A stretch of DNA of 64,000 bases, from positions 1 to 64,000 of the forward strand of contig JAVTVY010020445.1 of NCBI GenBank assembly GCA_036873755.1, read 5' to 3'. This stretch comes from Hanleya hanleyi (Eukaryota > Mollusca > Polyplacophora > Lepidopleurida > Hanleyidae). Position 1 is the stretch's first letter. Every line of letters starts with the position of its first letter. The notes below the pieces were generated by a model. The model saw only the letters and a program-made list of their open reading frames with translations. It did not search any database and was not told where the DNA came from. Positions 47,401 through 57,882 of this stretch are shown here, piece by piece. A program made the position numbers and the translations under genes.

Positions 47401-49831
47401 CCCCCCCAGGCCAGGTAGGGTTAAAGAAAAGGTCCTATATCGTACAATGTGGGACAGACATCTTCCTATGCTTTCAATGCTTTTGAGCACGCAGATGCTT
47501 TAGAATTTTAGATATGTCGAAAACTGTGTAATGAATTTTGAATGGCCCTGAAATCGTCTTGCAGCGTCTAGTTTTATGTATCTTACCAATGAATCACCTT
47601 GTTGTAGTTATACTACACGGCAGATTAGCATCATCTAGACATATCGGACCAGACAACTCAGTTAGTCAGTCAGTCAACCGCTTGATATGCCAGACTGTGC
47701 AAAATGTCAGGCAACGCCACAGAACAGTATTACAGAAAGCTGTCAAAAGTGGCTATAGTACCGTCCTAAATGTACCATTCTAATTTTCTCAAATTATAGA
47801 ATAAATATCGTACTCTGACGGCAATGTACGACGGTAGCGTGCAAGTTCCCTGGTGCTAGTTCTAACCTCGATTATCCTGGGACTATCATGACTATGGCTG
47901 TTTGAATATCATGTGTTTTACATCTGCATTATGTTCACTTGAACACTCACAATCAAAGGGTGGCATCAAAGAGTGTCATCAAAAATACATAATATTCTGG
48001 AAAAGACTTGAAATTCATTAGAATAAAGAATGCAGGTCAGTGATAAATATTTCATTGGAGGAACATCTTATGTCTCCCCTTCATCATTGAAAACGATTTT
48101 TGGTGCGGATTGTTTTGTGGACGACGGTTAAATACAGAATGTCGGGTCAGGCGTCTGTACCTGTATATTGGAGTCATGTGTCGCTGATATAGTAACCTCA
48201 GCCTCAATCCATTGGTCGCCTTGGTTGCCTTGTCTTTTCCAGATGGAATTAATCATTTCGGTGTTATATACAGTGAGGGATCCAATAGTGCTGCCGTACA
48301 TGTGGTACCAAAATGAAAGACATGTGTGGTGGACATGGGAGTTTACCACTGGGCTTTTCAGCTGTGCTCTATCGTATTCATGGTCACTTCGTCCACTTGT
48401 CTCCATATAGATGTAATAGCCATCTGAAATATTGTAGCAAATTTTCTAATTTATTTTGATTCACCATTGCTGTTATTTAATACCAGGGAAGCAAAATATC
48501 ACATTTATAATGAATTATAATGCATTTCAAATGTGCAACAAAGATGGAATTCTAAAAATGACAAAATTATTTCTCAGATATAGCACGTTCAAATTCAAAA
48601 TAAGTGTTCTGCTAGATCGCGTTTTGCACAGTCCGAGAATATGCTGCAGCGGTTTCATGTCCACGCGATTGACTCTCAGATCCTGAGATGATCCAGTGGA
48701 ACGGTCTCGGAACTCGAGTACGATCCAGGAGAGCAACGAGTCTGTGCTAGCTGTGTCCAGCAGCTTCAAACTTTTCCAGTTTGTTTTATGGAGCACAACT
48801 TTGGTTTTTTTATCATGCACACTCGTATCTGAAATTTGTCCTCGTTATCTGCAATTTTGTGCCGGGAATCACGGGAGACCCGGCTGAATTAGAGAAAAAT
48901 ACACGAAAATAGGCTAAAATTGTCAGCAAATCATAAAAACATGTATCAGAATATTTAGGTTTATCACTTACTCCATGTCCTATATAGCAAATTTCTGGAT
49001 GAAATAGCCGTTTTGTTGGGTACGACATTGTATTCCCATGGACCGACTGGCTTTTCCCTTGGGTACACAACATGTTTCCGTATATCGCCGCAGTGAACAA
49101 CTATGCCGAACGGATAGCGTTCCGACATTGAATTCCGACATGCTCTCCTTTCATTAGAGTGAACAAAATAACTACTCCATATGATGGCCGAGAAGGGACA
49201 TCGCTGTATTGTGTTATGAATCACGCGAAGGCAGGATGCGAAGTCAAGATGCGAAGGACGAAGGCAGGATGCGAAGCGCGAAGTCAGGATGCGATACCGT
49301 CGCCACTTCGCAACATGCCTTCGCGACTTCGCATCCTGACTTCGCGCTTCCTGTTTTGATTTCGCATCCTGACTTCGCGCTTCGCATCCTGCCTCCGTGT
49401 GTCGGCCTTTTCGGCCATCGTAACTTCAGCAAATTCAGTGTTTTGAAGCAGCCTGTCGGTTCATTCCATAATATTGTATGGAAAAGTCTTGGCATTAAGC
49501 GCACTTGTATTCAGCAGGCATGTTATCAGGCTACTCGGAGCCTCCATATGTGCGGCTAGCGCTGAGTATAAGGTGATCATAAACATACGCCCTTCCACTC
49601 AGATAGACGAGAAAGATGGGGAAGTCCATCTTTGGATGTCACAAAGATACATTAATGACAGAGAAATACATTGGCGGATTGTCGTACCCCCTGTAGTATG
49701 GTCAGATGTAGGTCCAGTGTGGGGAGTATCAGTTGGTCCCTTGTTTCTCTTCCAGTCCATATCGTCCCAACTCGCCTGAGTCCACTGACACAAATCCTTG
49801 TCAAAATTACAATCCAGCTGTGCCCAGGTGA
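41303..49831 (-). CDS. MAM-domain protein gene (partial, at least 5 exons)
   Basis: Exons at 49688-49831, 48161-48423, 45272-45362, 41524-41613 and 41303-41479 join in frame on the minus strand with phases 1/1, 1/0, 0/1, 1/1 and 1/1, every cut at AG and GT. They encode one full MAM domain: CNFDKDLCQW, SDHTTGDGYYIYME, CLSFWYHMYGSTIGSL, GNQGDQWIEAEV, IVLEASSGLGFHGDIAVDDI. A Ser/Thr/Pro-rich linker follows. MAM domains are extracellular adhesion modules of about 160 residues with four conserved Cys. Phase-1 borders are typical of shuffled extracellular modules. Both gene ends are missing, so domain number and membrane anchoring are unknown. Introns hold at least five mobile elements. Confidence 0.82.
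41524..41613 (-). CDS. MAM gene exon: Ser/Thr/Pro linker 1
   Basis: Acceptor GGTTTTCTTCAG; phase 1 in and out, 90 nt, donor CGACAG/GTATGT. It encodes ETSTTDSSITSPPTPNAS then LATPTASTATPT, a mucin-like, probably O-glycosylated spacer. It is joined in frame to the 45272 exon. Short repeats of ACACCGACAG-type make it internally repetitive. Confidence 0.65.
41745..41940. repeat. 38-bp tandem repeat with GTTAAC and GTCGAC
   Basis: CTTAACATCGCAATT starts at 41786, 41824, 41862 and 41900 (exact 38-bp step). Each unit has GACGTTAACGGTCGACCTG, so two palindromic hexamers per unit. It lies in the MAM gene intron between 41613 and 45272. Confidence 0.93.
42039..43477 (+). mobile_element. Pearl/Helentron-like element with 193-bp core
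   Basis: It has the same hairpin GCACCTAAAAGGTGC at 42039-42053 followed by GGACCCC, and the same right end CTATGGGCTGAGGGGTAAAA at 43461, as the 28-kb element. Inside are imperfect repeats of CAGTTATTTCATATTATAC at about 42335 and 42514, then two 193-bp units, then (ACGG)n at 43390-43430. It lies in an intron of the MAM gene. Confidence 0.6.
43001..43388 (+). repeat. Two tandem units of about 193 bp
   Basis: GATGGGCATAGA begins at 43001 and 43194. Each unit contains AATCATGAAATCATCATAGC and ATAGATCTGCAGATATTCAG. Confidence 0.9.
44298..44321. repeat. (GA)n microsatellite
   Basis: Uninterrupted GA run after a G-rich stretch. Confidence 0.9.
44511..45256 (+). mobile_element. TTAA MITE, full copy with nested insertion
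   Basis: TTAACCCTACCAGGCC at the left, GGCCAGATAGGGTTAA at the right, 746 bp. Without the nested foldback at 44672-44862 it would be about 555 bp, the size of its relatives. It ends 16 bases from the MAM exon at 45272. Confidence 0.85.
44674..44862. mobile_element. Nested foldback MITE with TA target duplication
   Basis: It is flanked by TA at 44672 and 44863. The ends are CTATCTAAAATAA and TTATTTTAGAGAG. Perfect 28-bp arms lie at 44703-44730 and 44805-44832, and the middle is made of ATTCAATCTA / TAGATTGAAT pieces. TA duplication suits the Tc1/mariner group. Confidence 0.85.
45272..45362 (-). CDS. MAM gene exon: C-terminal part of MAM domain
   Basis: Acceptor TTTCTAACAG; phase 0 in, phase 1 out at TTAG/GTAAGA. 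It encodes IVLEASSGLGFHGDIAVDD then IVLTNQPC, the closing signature of MAM domains (G-x-G-x-x-G-D-I-A-x-D-D-I ... C). It is only 91 nt long. A TTAA MITE ends 16 bases downstream of it (45256). Confidence 0.88.
45440..45860 (-). mobile_element. TTAA MITE, diverged partial copy
   Basis: ACCTGGGCTATCTGGGGTC, TGGGTCAAACTCTACAAG, CAAGATGGCCGCCATGATGA and TTTACTAATTTTTCGATAT fit the family in reverse. The right end is unclear. Confidence 0.4.
45896..46615. other. Scrap of family A, then no gene seen
   Basis: ATTGATGGACGACGGCTGAA and GGCGGACCAGACGCG (45898-45945) are the family A end. The rest is AT-rich intron of the MAM gene. Confidence 0.4.
46620..46815 (+). repeat. Family A partial copy
   Basis: TTGGAACGTGAAGATGTCTT, GCCTATGTTTACGTATAC, AATTATGGACGCAGAGATTC and ATGGACTACGGCTG keep the family order. 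Confidence 0.55.
46820..47424 (-). mobile_element. TTAA MITE, reverse copy
   Basis: The right end CCAGGCCAGGTAGGGTTAA is intact (TTAA 47421-47424). The left end begins inside the family at CCTGTCCAGGCCTGGG. The interior has TATACCCTTGGGTCAAGCTC, GATGACGTCACAGTGACG, GCGTGATAAATTAGTAAATA and GATCCTCTGCTCAGGG. Confidence 0.75.
47815..48160 (+). repeat. Family A copy abutting MAM exon
   Basis: GACGGTAGCGTGCAAG, CTTGAACACTCACAATC, AGGTCAGTGATAAATATT, GAACATCTTATGTCTCC and GTGGACGACGGTTAAATA follow family A. Its last bases lie at the splice donor of the exon 48161-48423. Confidence 0.5.
48161..48423 (-). CDS. MAM gene exon: central part of MAM domain
   Basis: Acceptor CAATATTTCAG; phase 1 in, phase 0 out at ATACAG/GTACAG. 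It encodes GYYIYMETSGRS, RAQLKSPVV, HTCLSFWYHMYGSTIG and WKRQGNQGDQWIEAEVTIS. CLSFWYHMYGS is the strongest MAM block. The donor lies directly against a family A repeat (47815-48160). Confidence 0.88.
48620..49160 (-). other. Open stretches with splice signals, unknown
   Basis: On the minus strand a frame up to GGACATGGA/GTAAGT (donor at 48972) reads YPFGIVVHCGDIRKHVV and KPVGPWEYNVVPNKTA. After an acceptor ATTTCAG at 48833 it can continue as KKTKVVLHKTNWKSLKLL and SWIVLEFRDRSTGSSQ. I recognise no domain. It lies between two MAM exons that already join in frame, so it is intronic: perhaps an alternative exon or an old element. Confidence 0.2.
49224..49398. mobile_element. Small foldback of GCGAAGTCAGGAT units
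   Basis: GAAGGCAGGATGCGAAG on the left and CTTCGCATCCTGCCTCC on the right are inverted. GCGAAGTCAGGATGCGA-type units repeat inside each arm. It lies in the MAM intron between 48423 and 49688. Confidence 0.85.
49688..49831 (-). CDS. MAM gene exon: N-terminal part of MAM domain
   Basis: Acceptor GTACATTGCAG; enters in phase 1 and leaves in phase 1 at ACAGGGG/GTACGA. It encodes TWAQLDCNFDKDLCQWTQ and DDMDWKRNKGPTDTPHTGPT, then SDHTTG. The first two conserved Cys and the F-x-x-x-L-C-x-W signature of MAM are present. Confidence 0.85.
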
Positions 49832-50249
49832 CTGCAATGTACAATTGCATCGAATACATTAAGCACTTCCTTGTGGGACTTGTGTCTTCATATCTTCAGT
49901 CCAATCTAATCTCACATGTTCAATACTTTTCAAGTCGAATCAAATCAATCTGTATTTAAAGTCGGTTTTAACAACGATAAAACATTAGTCGAGGGCTACT
50001 TATGCCGACTGTAAAACAATGTAACCGCTTTAATAACAAAGTTAAAACGCATACAACAATTAGTTCATATGATATAAAAATACCAGAAAGTACCAATCAC
50101 TATAAGATAATTTGTTTTTTTTAAATAAAAATCTCGGATATAAAAATACCAGATAATATTAACTCACTGTAGGGGCAGTAGTTACGAATTTGATTACAAA
50201 CGTATGAACTTTTGTCACAGACAGTAAGGTGAGTCGGAATGCGACAACT

Positions 50250-51480
50250 AACAAAAAAACAATGCTACGATAGATGGCCACAATATGTGGAAGCACAGCT
50301 GAACCATTCGTTTAAAAGTGGCTTAAATTCTCTAACTGTAAAAACCTGCTTCATGTGGCTCGGCAAGATGATCCCACAGTTTAGCCCTCTGGTAACTCAG
50401 GGAGTTACACCCGTAAGTCTTCGTTCGGTACCGTAGGACATTTACAATGTTACTATCGCGTAAGTATTTCTTACTATCCTTTGGCTTACGATATCATGAA
50501 GGTAATCTGGGTGAATTTTGTTTACAATTTTAAACAATTCCAAAGCCATACATCTAGCCCGATACAATTTTATTGATATGATATCAGCTTTGGAAAGAAA
50601 GACCCCGTAATCACTATGTTGATCAGAAAAAAACAAAGCTGATAGCCATTTCGTGTTGTTTATCCAGTGTATCGGAGCAGGATTCGGGACAGACTGTTCA
50701 AACAGTTGCACAGTAACTGAAATTCGACATGATAAAACATTTGTATACAGCAAGTTCACTCTTAAAATCCAGAATCCTGGAGAATAATTCGGACATAATT
50801 CGAACACGTGCTTGTCAAAACTCAATCTAACATCAAAATTAATACCCCTTAAGTTCAACATGATCGTTAAATTCTGAGATTATGCTACCTAGATTAAAAC
50901 GTGATCTTGCTAATTTTTAACACCAAATAGTATGCAATGAAATTTGCTCGGATTAGCAAACAAAAAGTTATTGGTGAATCAATCTATGGCATTAACGGTT
51001 TGATATTTGAGAACTTCAATAACCTTTTCGCCACATTCGTCACCACTACACATTGTGTTCTCGTCTGCATAATTACAGATCGTTAATATAAATATTAAAA
51101 AGAATTGGCTCTAAGACAGAGCCCTGGGCAGACTCTTGACAACATCGTGCCAGTTGCTGTAAGCATCTGCGATTTTAACACGTTGCTTTCTATTTGTCAA
51201 ATAGTCACAGATTAACGCGGCCGATTTTTCCGTCACACCATAACCTAATATTTTACCAATGATTAGATCGTGAGGAAGGGGATCAAAGACCTTGGGCATG
51301 TCCATAAGAATCGCACGAACAAGGTCACCGCTGTCCAGGGCCTTCTTCCAGCCCTCAACCCATCGAAGTAAAGTAGTGTTACAGCTAAAACATTTACGGT
51401 ATGCAGATAGAAAGTTTGAGAAAATACTACTGAAATGTTCAACAAGCTGATTCGCTATACACTTCTAAAACACTTTAGAC
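50250..51480 (-). pseudogene. Jockey/CR1-like LINE reverse transcriptase remains
   Basis: In order on the minus strand: SAYRKCFSCNTTLLRWVEGW, RAILMDMPKVFDPLPHDLII (catalytic D-x-x-K-x-F-D with V for A), RKQRVKIADAYSNWHDVV, a truncated P-Q-G-S block, then YADENTMC where YADD is expected. A C-terminal region with FDKHVFELC and ALELFKIVNKIHPDYLHD follows, then LNEWFSCAS. Stops, a deletion after LPRALS and the changed active site show it is dead. Confidence 0.85.
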
Positions 51481-51489
51481 AGTACAGGA

Positions 51490-52388
51490 AGAACACTATG
51501 AACATACTTTTCTCTTTATGAACTGCCGTAATATTCGCTGATAAACACGAAACCTACTTGCATAAGAGAATGGCTAAGTGTTAACTTCCACTTGATCACG
51601 TCGTGGTACGCCGCAGACGATGGCGTCATCTTCCTCTCTCGGGGATATTTGCGGTGCGCCAGCCATTGTTTTGCAGGATTATTGCAAATTTATAGAACTG
51701 CTATGCTAGATGATCACAAAACTTCTCTTTATCTTTAAATACGCCAAACATTTATTAAATATATTCAAGATAGCATTTTACAATTTCATCCTTGAACTAT
51801 ATCTTGTGTAAATATATATCGGTGAATCGCGGCTAATATCAATTCACCGCGTTAGGGAGTCGTCATATTCGTTTACTCTGACGACAGATGGCCTAGGATC
51901 AACTCCGGTACAGTCCTGAGTCCACACGGAGAGGCACGAGGCCGCACGTCACGAATGCCTGGCAGAGTTTGGTATTTTTCATGCCTGAAAGGTCAGGTGA
52001 TACATTTGACTCGACGATAAACTATATTGTGGCATGACGTCACGGGATAATTTTATGCTTCCCCAGCGACGACGTCTTCCATTTCACGTGGTGGGGCATG
52101 GCGCGATTTAACATATCCACCACATGACATGCATATGGGTTCCAGCAAATGAGTTCAGGTGACGTAATAGATTTCCCGGCAACTGGGCCAAAATCTTGCT
52201 AAAATCAAGTTATCGTTCACCGTCTTTTCATTATCCTCCAAACTTATTGCTGTGGCTAGATTTCTTTTGACCAGACCAATTTTTGTTTTACCATACACTC
52301 GATCAGTATGGTCAAAAATTGAAAAATTGCAGCCGTTGGTTTCACCATTAATAGTTTTTTACCTTTTGGCTACAACAGTGGCAACTAG
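51490..52388. other. No gene seen
   Basis: GC content rises at 51840-52150, but no exon or element was recognised. Confidence 0.35.
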
Positions 52389-52389
52389 A

Positions 52390-52983
52390 TTAGCCCTGTC
52401 TGGATGTAGGCTTTTTGGGACCTGTCCGGGCCTGGGGAGGGGCTATTTCGCCCCCTCCCAATTATTTTTTTACCCCTTGAGCTAGAGGACTGAAACTTAT
52501 CATAACACACCTTTGGGTGAAGCTCTACCAGAAAGTTTAAAAAAAATCCAAGATGGCCCTTTGATGAGGTCTCAGTGACATTATCTTCAAACAAGGCATT
52601 TTTGATGGATTTTTCGGTCAGATTTTTTTTATTTTTTTTTTTGTTTATGTACTCTCTCCGCAAAAACTTCATGATGAATTAGTAAATATTAATCTGATGT
52701 GAAATAAAATAGTTTTTATCCAGTTTTCCTCGCGGAAAAGCAGTAATTTTCCAGAAAAATTGACAAATTTATCGTTTTTCTGATATCCCACAAAGCCGCC
52801 ATTTTGATATCATCTGCTCGGGGGGGGGTGGAGTGTTTATGCAAATAGGCTCAAAAGGACCCAAGTGTGATAAACCAAAGGTCACGGAGTGTCACCTCAT
52901 TTTTTGTCATTCCGAAGATAGCACAGAAAGTTCTGTGCATTATGTATGACCCCCCCCCCCCCCACCAGGCCTGGTAGGGTTAG
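52390..52983 (-). mobile_element. TTAA MITE copy flanked by TTAG on both sides
   Basis: TTAGCCCTGTCTGG at the left and CCAGGCCTGGTAGGGTTAG at the right; the interior is typical of the family in reverse orientation. The flanks are TTAG and not TTAA. Confidence 0.75.
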
Positions 52984-55780
52984 ATCAACAATAAAATGTA
53001 GGTACCATCTCGGTCGAGATGATTGGTGCATTGATAACAAAATTCCAAATTTTGACAGAACTCTGTAGTTCTAGGGCATCAAATTGATTCTTGAGTATTT
53101 ATTTCGACGGTTCGTGAATCTCCAATGGATTACCTGTTTTCCAGAGCTTTGATTGTCAATCAATCTGTATTGGAATTCGAACAGTGTAGGGGATATTGTG
53201 GTACACTGCGACAATTTTCATCTTTTTGCAAAAAATCTCTGTTATTATTGTCATGTAGTGTAGTCTTCTATACTCTCTTTTCTTACTTATATTTAGCATG
53301 ACATAGTCATGCAAAAAAATCTGAAATATCTCTTATACTTTTCTCAATAATTCATTTTTAAAAACGTAAAAAACGTGTCCCAGTTTGCCCCATTATGAGG
53401 TACACTGGGACACCCACTGGGGTGCGATGGGACAATAATCAAAATACATGTTATATCAAGTATATACTAATATGTTTCATAGGAGTTTAGAAGATTCAAC
53501 TGCGATGGTTAAGTTAGTTGCTATTTCACGTAAAATATTTCCCAGGGGCCAAATTTGAGGAAAAAATATTTCGTATGATTTTCATTCCAACGAATGAAAG
53601 TGTTAGTAAAACTCAACAAATCTGATAGGGTTAGCAATTATCATAATCTAGGAAACAGAATAATGCATTTTGATACAATTTTAGGGTGAAAGAAAATTTC
53701 GCCATTTGATTACTATTGTCCCAGTGTGCCCCAGCTAAAGTGTCCCAGTCCATCCCAGGTGCATGATATTTTCCATTTTATGGAAAAAACTAATATATAC
53801 ATCTGCGATAATAAATATTTTTAATTTAAATTGTACCTTTGTCCATCCTTTCTCAGCAGTAACAAAACAGCCATGGAGTACTGCTGAACACTTATAACGA
53901 AATATCATCCTTACTCCTCAGAATTTACTTGGACTGCTCAAAAACAGTTTGTTTGCTCGTAATTTTCTACCAATGATAATTGTTATATATGATCAATTTA
54001 GGTGTTGTATGGGGTGGTAGCTTTCTGCTAATAATATTGTAATGTGCTTCCTGTAATTAACAAAGGAGCTAGACGGCTAGTACCACTGTGCCCCATGTTC
54101 CACTGTATGGTGACTATTTCCTACGAACTATCAATGGAAATGTTTTCGAATTTAGAAAATGTATGCAACATTATTGTGGTAAATCGATATTACTTGGTAT
54201 GATGCGTTTCAGCGTCGCACGTCAGTTATTGTCGTAAAACGGCATGATATGCTATTCACAAGGTTTTGTTACAAACAAAATTACAACTTATTTTAGAATG
54301 GCAGCTTCCAATTGCTTCGTATTTATCATGTGAACACCCCTTGTCGCAATTACACAATCCATCGCTTCCCACAAGTGTTCAATAAACTAGAAATCTAAGG
54401 ACCTTAGAAGATGGGTTATGATTTTAACATAATGGATCAGAGGATATTCCCGAACATGCGGCTCTGGTGTTTTAATTTTCTATCTTGCATACTAGTCCTC
54501 AAACTCTGCCGAAAAGCAGAACGTTATGTGCCTTCCGCATGCGTTCCCGAAAGGCGCTCAGTGGCATTTTGTAAGATTAGATTATCAGAAGAACATTGCG
54601 ATCTGCACTTTGTCTCAATCAACTCTTATGACAACTGTCTTTCGTGATTACTATTGATCCTAAACTTTTGTGAACAAAGGAGGTAAACAAGGCACAACAC
54701 GTCGAGCTTAAACAGTCATACCACACTTTGGAGAAAAAAACCCGAGCTTCACAGCAACAACCTGCTGAAACCACCGACCAGCTGTCAGGCAAATTATATC
54801 AGACGCGTGACGTCGACGGCGATGAGGTTTGGTTAAATTGGAATGATTCGCCTGTACTCGCATCCTCTGGCTTTGTTAGCCTGACCAGGGGACATTTTGA
54901 TGAAAAAAGTTTTCCGTTCAGACCCCAGCCGCCACCCCCTCCCCTCTCCACCCTGATTAAAACCCCAGAGAACGCATATCCTAGCAGCCTTACCATTTAT
55001 TTATGTCAATGCCTAATTACACAATTCTTCCCTATGAAACTCCTTTTGTGAAACAATGAGAACATTTTTTTATTACAAAACTTTACAGAAAAACACACCG
55101 TGGCGTTTTACGCCAACAAGTGACGTCCAAGACAGACAGTCAGCATACCAAAGATCATTAAATGACGATGGGCTAGCAAATAGTTAATTCTAATATGGTA
55201 TACCAGCGTCACTTTCACAAAAGTCTTCAAACCCCATCTCAAACATATATTTTCCAAAATATCATTAGCTAAGCGATATACGAACATCATTTCACTGGCT
55301 ATACCCGCATGCACAGGTTCAACGAATCAGCTAGTATCAGCATAGACTACTTCAAAATCAAAGTACTTAAAGTACTGATGTCGGGTTTACTTGTATCAGA
55401 GGAGTTTATTAGTCCCATATTTGGGAAGAATGGTGGTGTTCGCTTGACATAGGGAATCGTCCTCAAGCTGTTCGGTTTGAAGGGCCAAACTTTCACTTTT
55501 ATTAAAGGGATATGAAATGGACCATTTTGTACAGCCTTCATGCTGAATTATAAGACCCGAAATAATGAAGGACTGCAGATGCACGAACACGGATTTATGG
55601 CTCACTAAAGTTGGTAAGTTGGCTTATTTTCGTATTTTTAGGCTCTTTTCGGTGCGGATTTTCTCTTGTTACAAAAATAGGACACCGTTAACCAAAACCA
55701 ATTTTAGCTATTTTGACCAACAAATAAGTCTAAATATGATTTTGGTTAAGGTGTCATAATTTTGCAACGAGAAATTTGGA
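52984..55780. other. No confirmed gene; one GTCCCAGT/GCCCCA repeat
   Basis: At 53370-53440 and 53718-53762 the motifs TGTCCCAGTTTGCCCC, TACACTGGGACAC and TGTCCCAGTGTGCCCCA recur, with ACTGTGCCCCATG at 54087. This suggests an element of about 900 bp (53200-54110). An open frame at 54728-55051 has no recognised features. Confidence 0.3.
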
Positions 55781-55786
55781 GAGAAA

Positions 55787-55839
55787 ATGTCGACTGTAAA
55801 TGCACCGAAAAGTGCAAAATACGGCAAGTTTGAACCACT
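55787..55839 (+). CDS. Possible first exon, unknown protein
   Basis: An ATG is followed by an open 53-nt stretch (MSTVNAPKSAKYGKFEP) ending at CACT/GTAAGT, a near-perfect donor. No partner exon was found and no family is recognised. Confidence 0.2.
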
Positions 55840-56131
55840 GTAAGTCTGGTTGTGTTTGTCTGTAGGTCTTGATTATTCTTTATCTTTATCTATTCAAATG
55901 GTCAATTTGGTGCTTTTTAGACAAAAATTAACCCCACCAGCTGTGTGTATCAAAAACGCATTGAGGACGATTCCCTATCTAAAGTGAAGATCATCTTTGT
56001 GATCTTGCACTATATATGAATCATAACTTTTGTTGTAAGGTAGCTTACCAAAGATTGAAAAATGTCCAAAAATATTAAAATTCATCTTCGTAATAATAAT
56101 TCATAAAGTGCCATATAGTTATAGAACAACC

Positions 56132-56326
56132 TCAAGAATATGTGTGTAAAGTTTGTGCATCCTGTAATTTTTGTATGGTTCCGTAAAGGACCATCGCCGA
56201 TATTGGACAGATCCGCATTTGTTTGACACACCGTGTACGTTGCTGTCCTCTCACCGTGACGGGACAACCACAGTTATAATCATCCAGTCTCAGCCAATGT
56301 TCATTAAATTTGCATTTTCCCGGCAT
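56132..56326 (-). pseudogene. Possible decayed element-type zinc finger
   Basis: The minus strand reads MPGKCKFNEHWL, then TVRGQQRTRCVKQMRICPIS, then AMVL. The K-F-N-x-x-W-L start and a later R-C-x-x-C-like and I-S-A-M run resemble the N-terminal finger found in transposon-derived proteins. A key Cys is replaced, so a frameshift or decay is likely. The call rests on memory of the family. Confidence 0.25.
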
Positions 56327-57399
56327 CGGCAAAATTAGCCCAAAGCTAAATTCCAAACCAACGAACAATGGCGACTGCAATTTGACCAGTTCAAATGGCG
56401 ACTGTTCTGATACGTAAATTAGTACAGATGTCAAGAGCGTGAGCAAATCAGCTGTCGACATTATGACCTCGACCAATACACGTCACAGAATATGAATATT
56501 AATTCAGCGGGAAACAGTCACGAGTTTAGTTCAACCAATGGACTACACAAAATATGTAAATGAACTGTCTGACCTCGTTCCAATCTGGCGAAGGGTCACC
56601 AGCAAACACGTTTCACGGCTGTTTGGATTTTTATTCCGCAATAAATTTCGCTGAAATTCAGAGAATAACCTAGCTTTTTCCACTCATTTTCCCGGACTCT
56701 GTACATATATTTCCTCTGACTTTCCATGTCCTTTCAACGAAATTCCATTACTCTTAGCGCCTGGAATTGCATGGCTTGTGCGAGGCCTGTTGTGAATGCT
56801 GTAAGCGGCATCAAATGAGAACAGTCTCCGGGCAGGAGATCAAAACTACACATGTGCATGAAGAAAAAAGAAAAACTGAAAAGTGATACTAATGTAGGGT
56901 TTACCATTGGTAAACCCGACAAAAACGTATTCTGTTAGATTTTCCGTCAAGCTTGACTAAGTTATCATTGATTTAAGTTTCTTGTACGAAGTGTGGTCAG
57001 TACCCGAAGAAAGGAAGAACGGTCTCCAAACAATATTGTTTTTGACCCTGAAGATAACTGTGACAAATTTTACGCAAATGCTCTGAAACTGGGAGTTATT
57101 TAGGGTGCTGGAAAAGGGCTCTAATTTCTCTTCTGGATATTCAATTCAATTCAGTTTTATTTGCACTTAACATCCATTAAGGACAGTCTACAAGAGAACA
57201 ATGAACGAAATGACACTAACATTTTAAACACATTTGCACCATTTTCACTGTTTTGGATATGTGTGGTCTAACTCTGTGTGGTCTAACTCAACCAGGAAAC
57301 GAGAAAACCCCCAGAGAGCTTCTCCGATGATGTCACATTGGCGCCAGTCTCTAATCAAAGTATCCAAGAATACTATGAACAGAAAAAATTACAAGCGTC

Positions 57400-57840
57400 A
57401 AATTCCGTCATTCATAATTCAGCCGTCGTCCATTAAAGAATATCTGCGTCCATAATTCAAAGACCTATTTCATATTCCATATAACAGTATTAACACCAAA
57501 TTCAGAAATACAATCATAGGATACATACACATAGGCTTCTTTCCTGCAAGAGAGAAGCGGTCAACAGTTTTTAAAGATGCTGGCAAGATATCATGATGTT
57601 CCAAAAATATCAAATCCGTATCGCTGATCAGTTTTTTTGATGCATAATATTCGTTGTAAAGTCGTCATCTGAAGAATGATGTATCTCAGTCACGCTTTGA
57701 TTGTGACTGTTCATATGAGTACCATGAGGATCTTGACGTACATGGGCCCCTAGCCGCGGGTTAAGCGGCATTAGACACAAGGTACTAAACGTAAATAAAT
57801 CTTGCACGCTACGCTCGTATTTTGCTATGAGCATGCGATA
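57400..57840 (-). repeat. Family A copy
   Basis: CAGCCGTCGTCCATTAAAGA, AAGCGGTCAACAGTT, TATCATGATGTTCC, ATCCGTATCGCTGATCAG, GATTGTGACTGTTCATATGA, GGCATTAGACACAA and CTTGCACGCTACG: a near-complete inverse copy of 9560-10018. Confidence 0.7.
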
Positions 57841-57882
57841 TTTATCGACAAATCTGAGAACCTTTGGTGGTGTAGCCCTGTT

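Noticed and set aside
50168..50247. Possible Cys-rich (LDL-receptor A-like) exon before the MAM domain
   Set aside because: It has splice-like borders, but it directly continues the LINE C-terminal/3' region and its Cys spacing does not fit the family; not called.
54728..55051. 107-aa open frame with a poly-Pro run
   Set aside because: The Pro run comes from a CCACCCCCTCC stretch; no domain or splice context.
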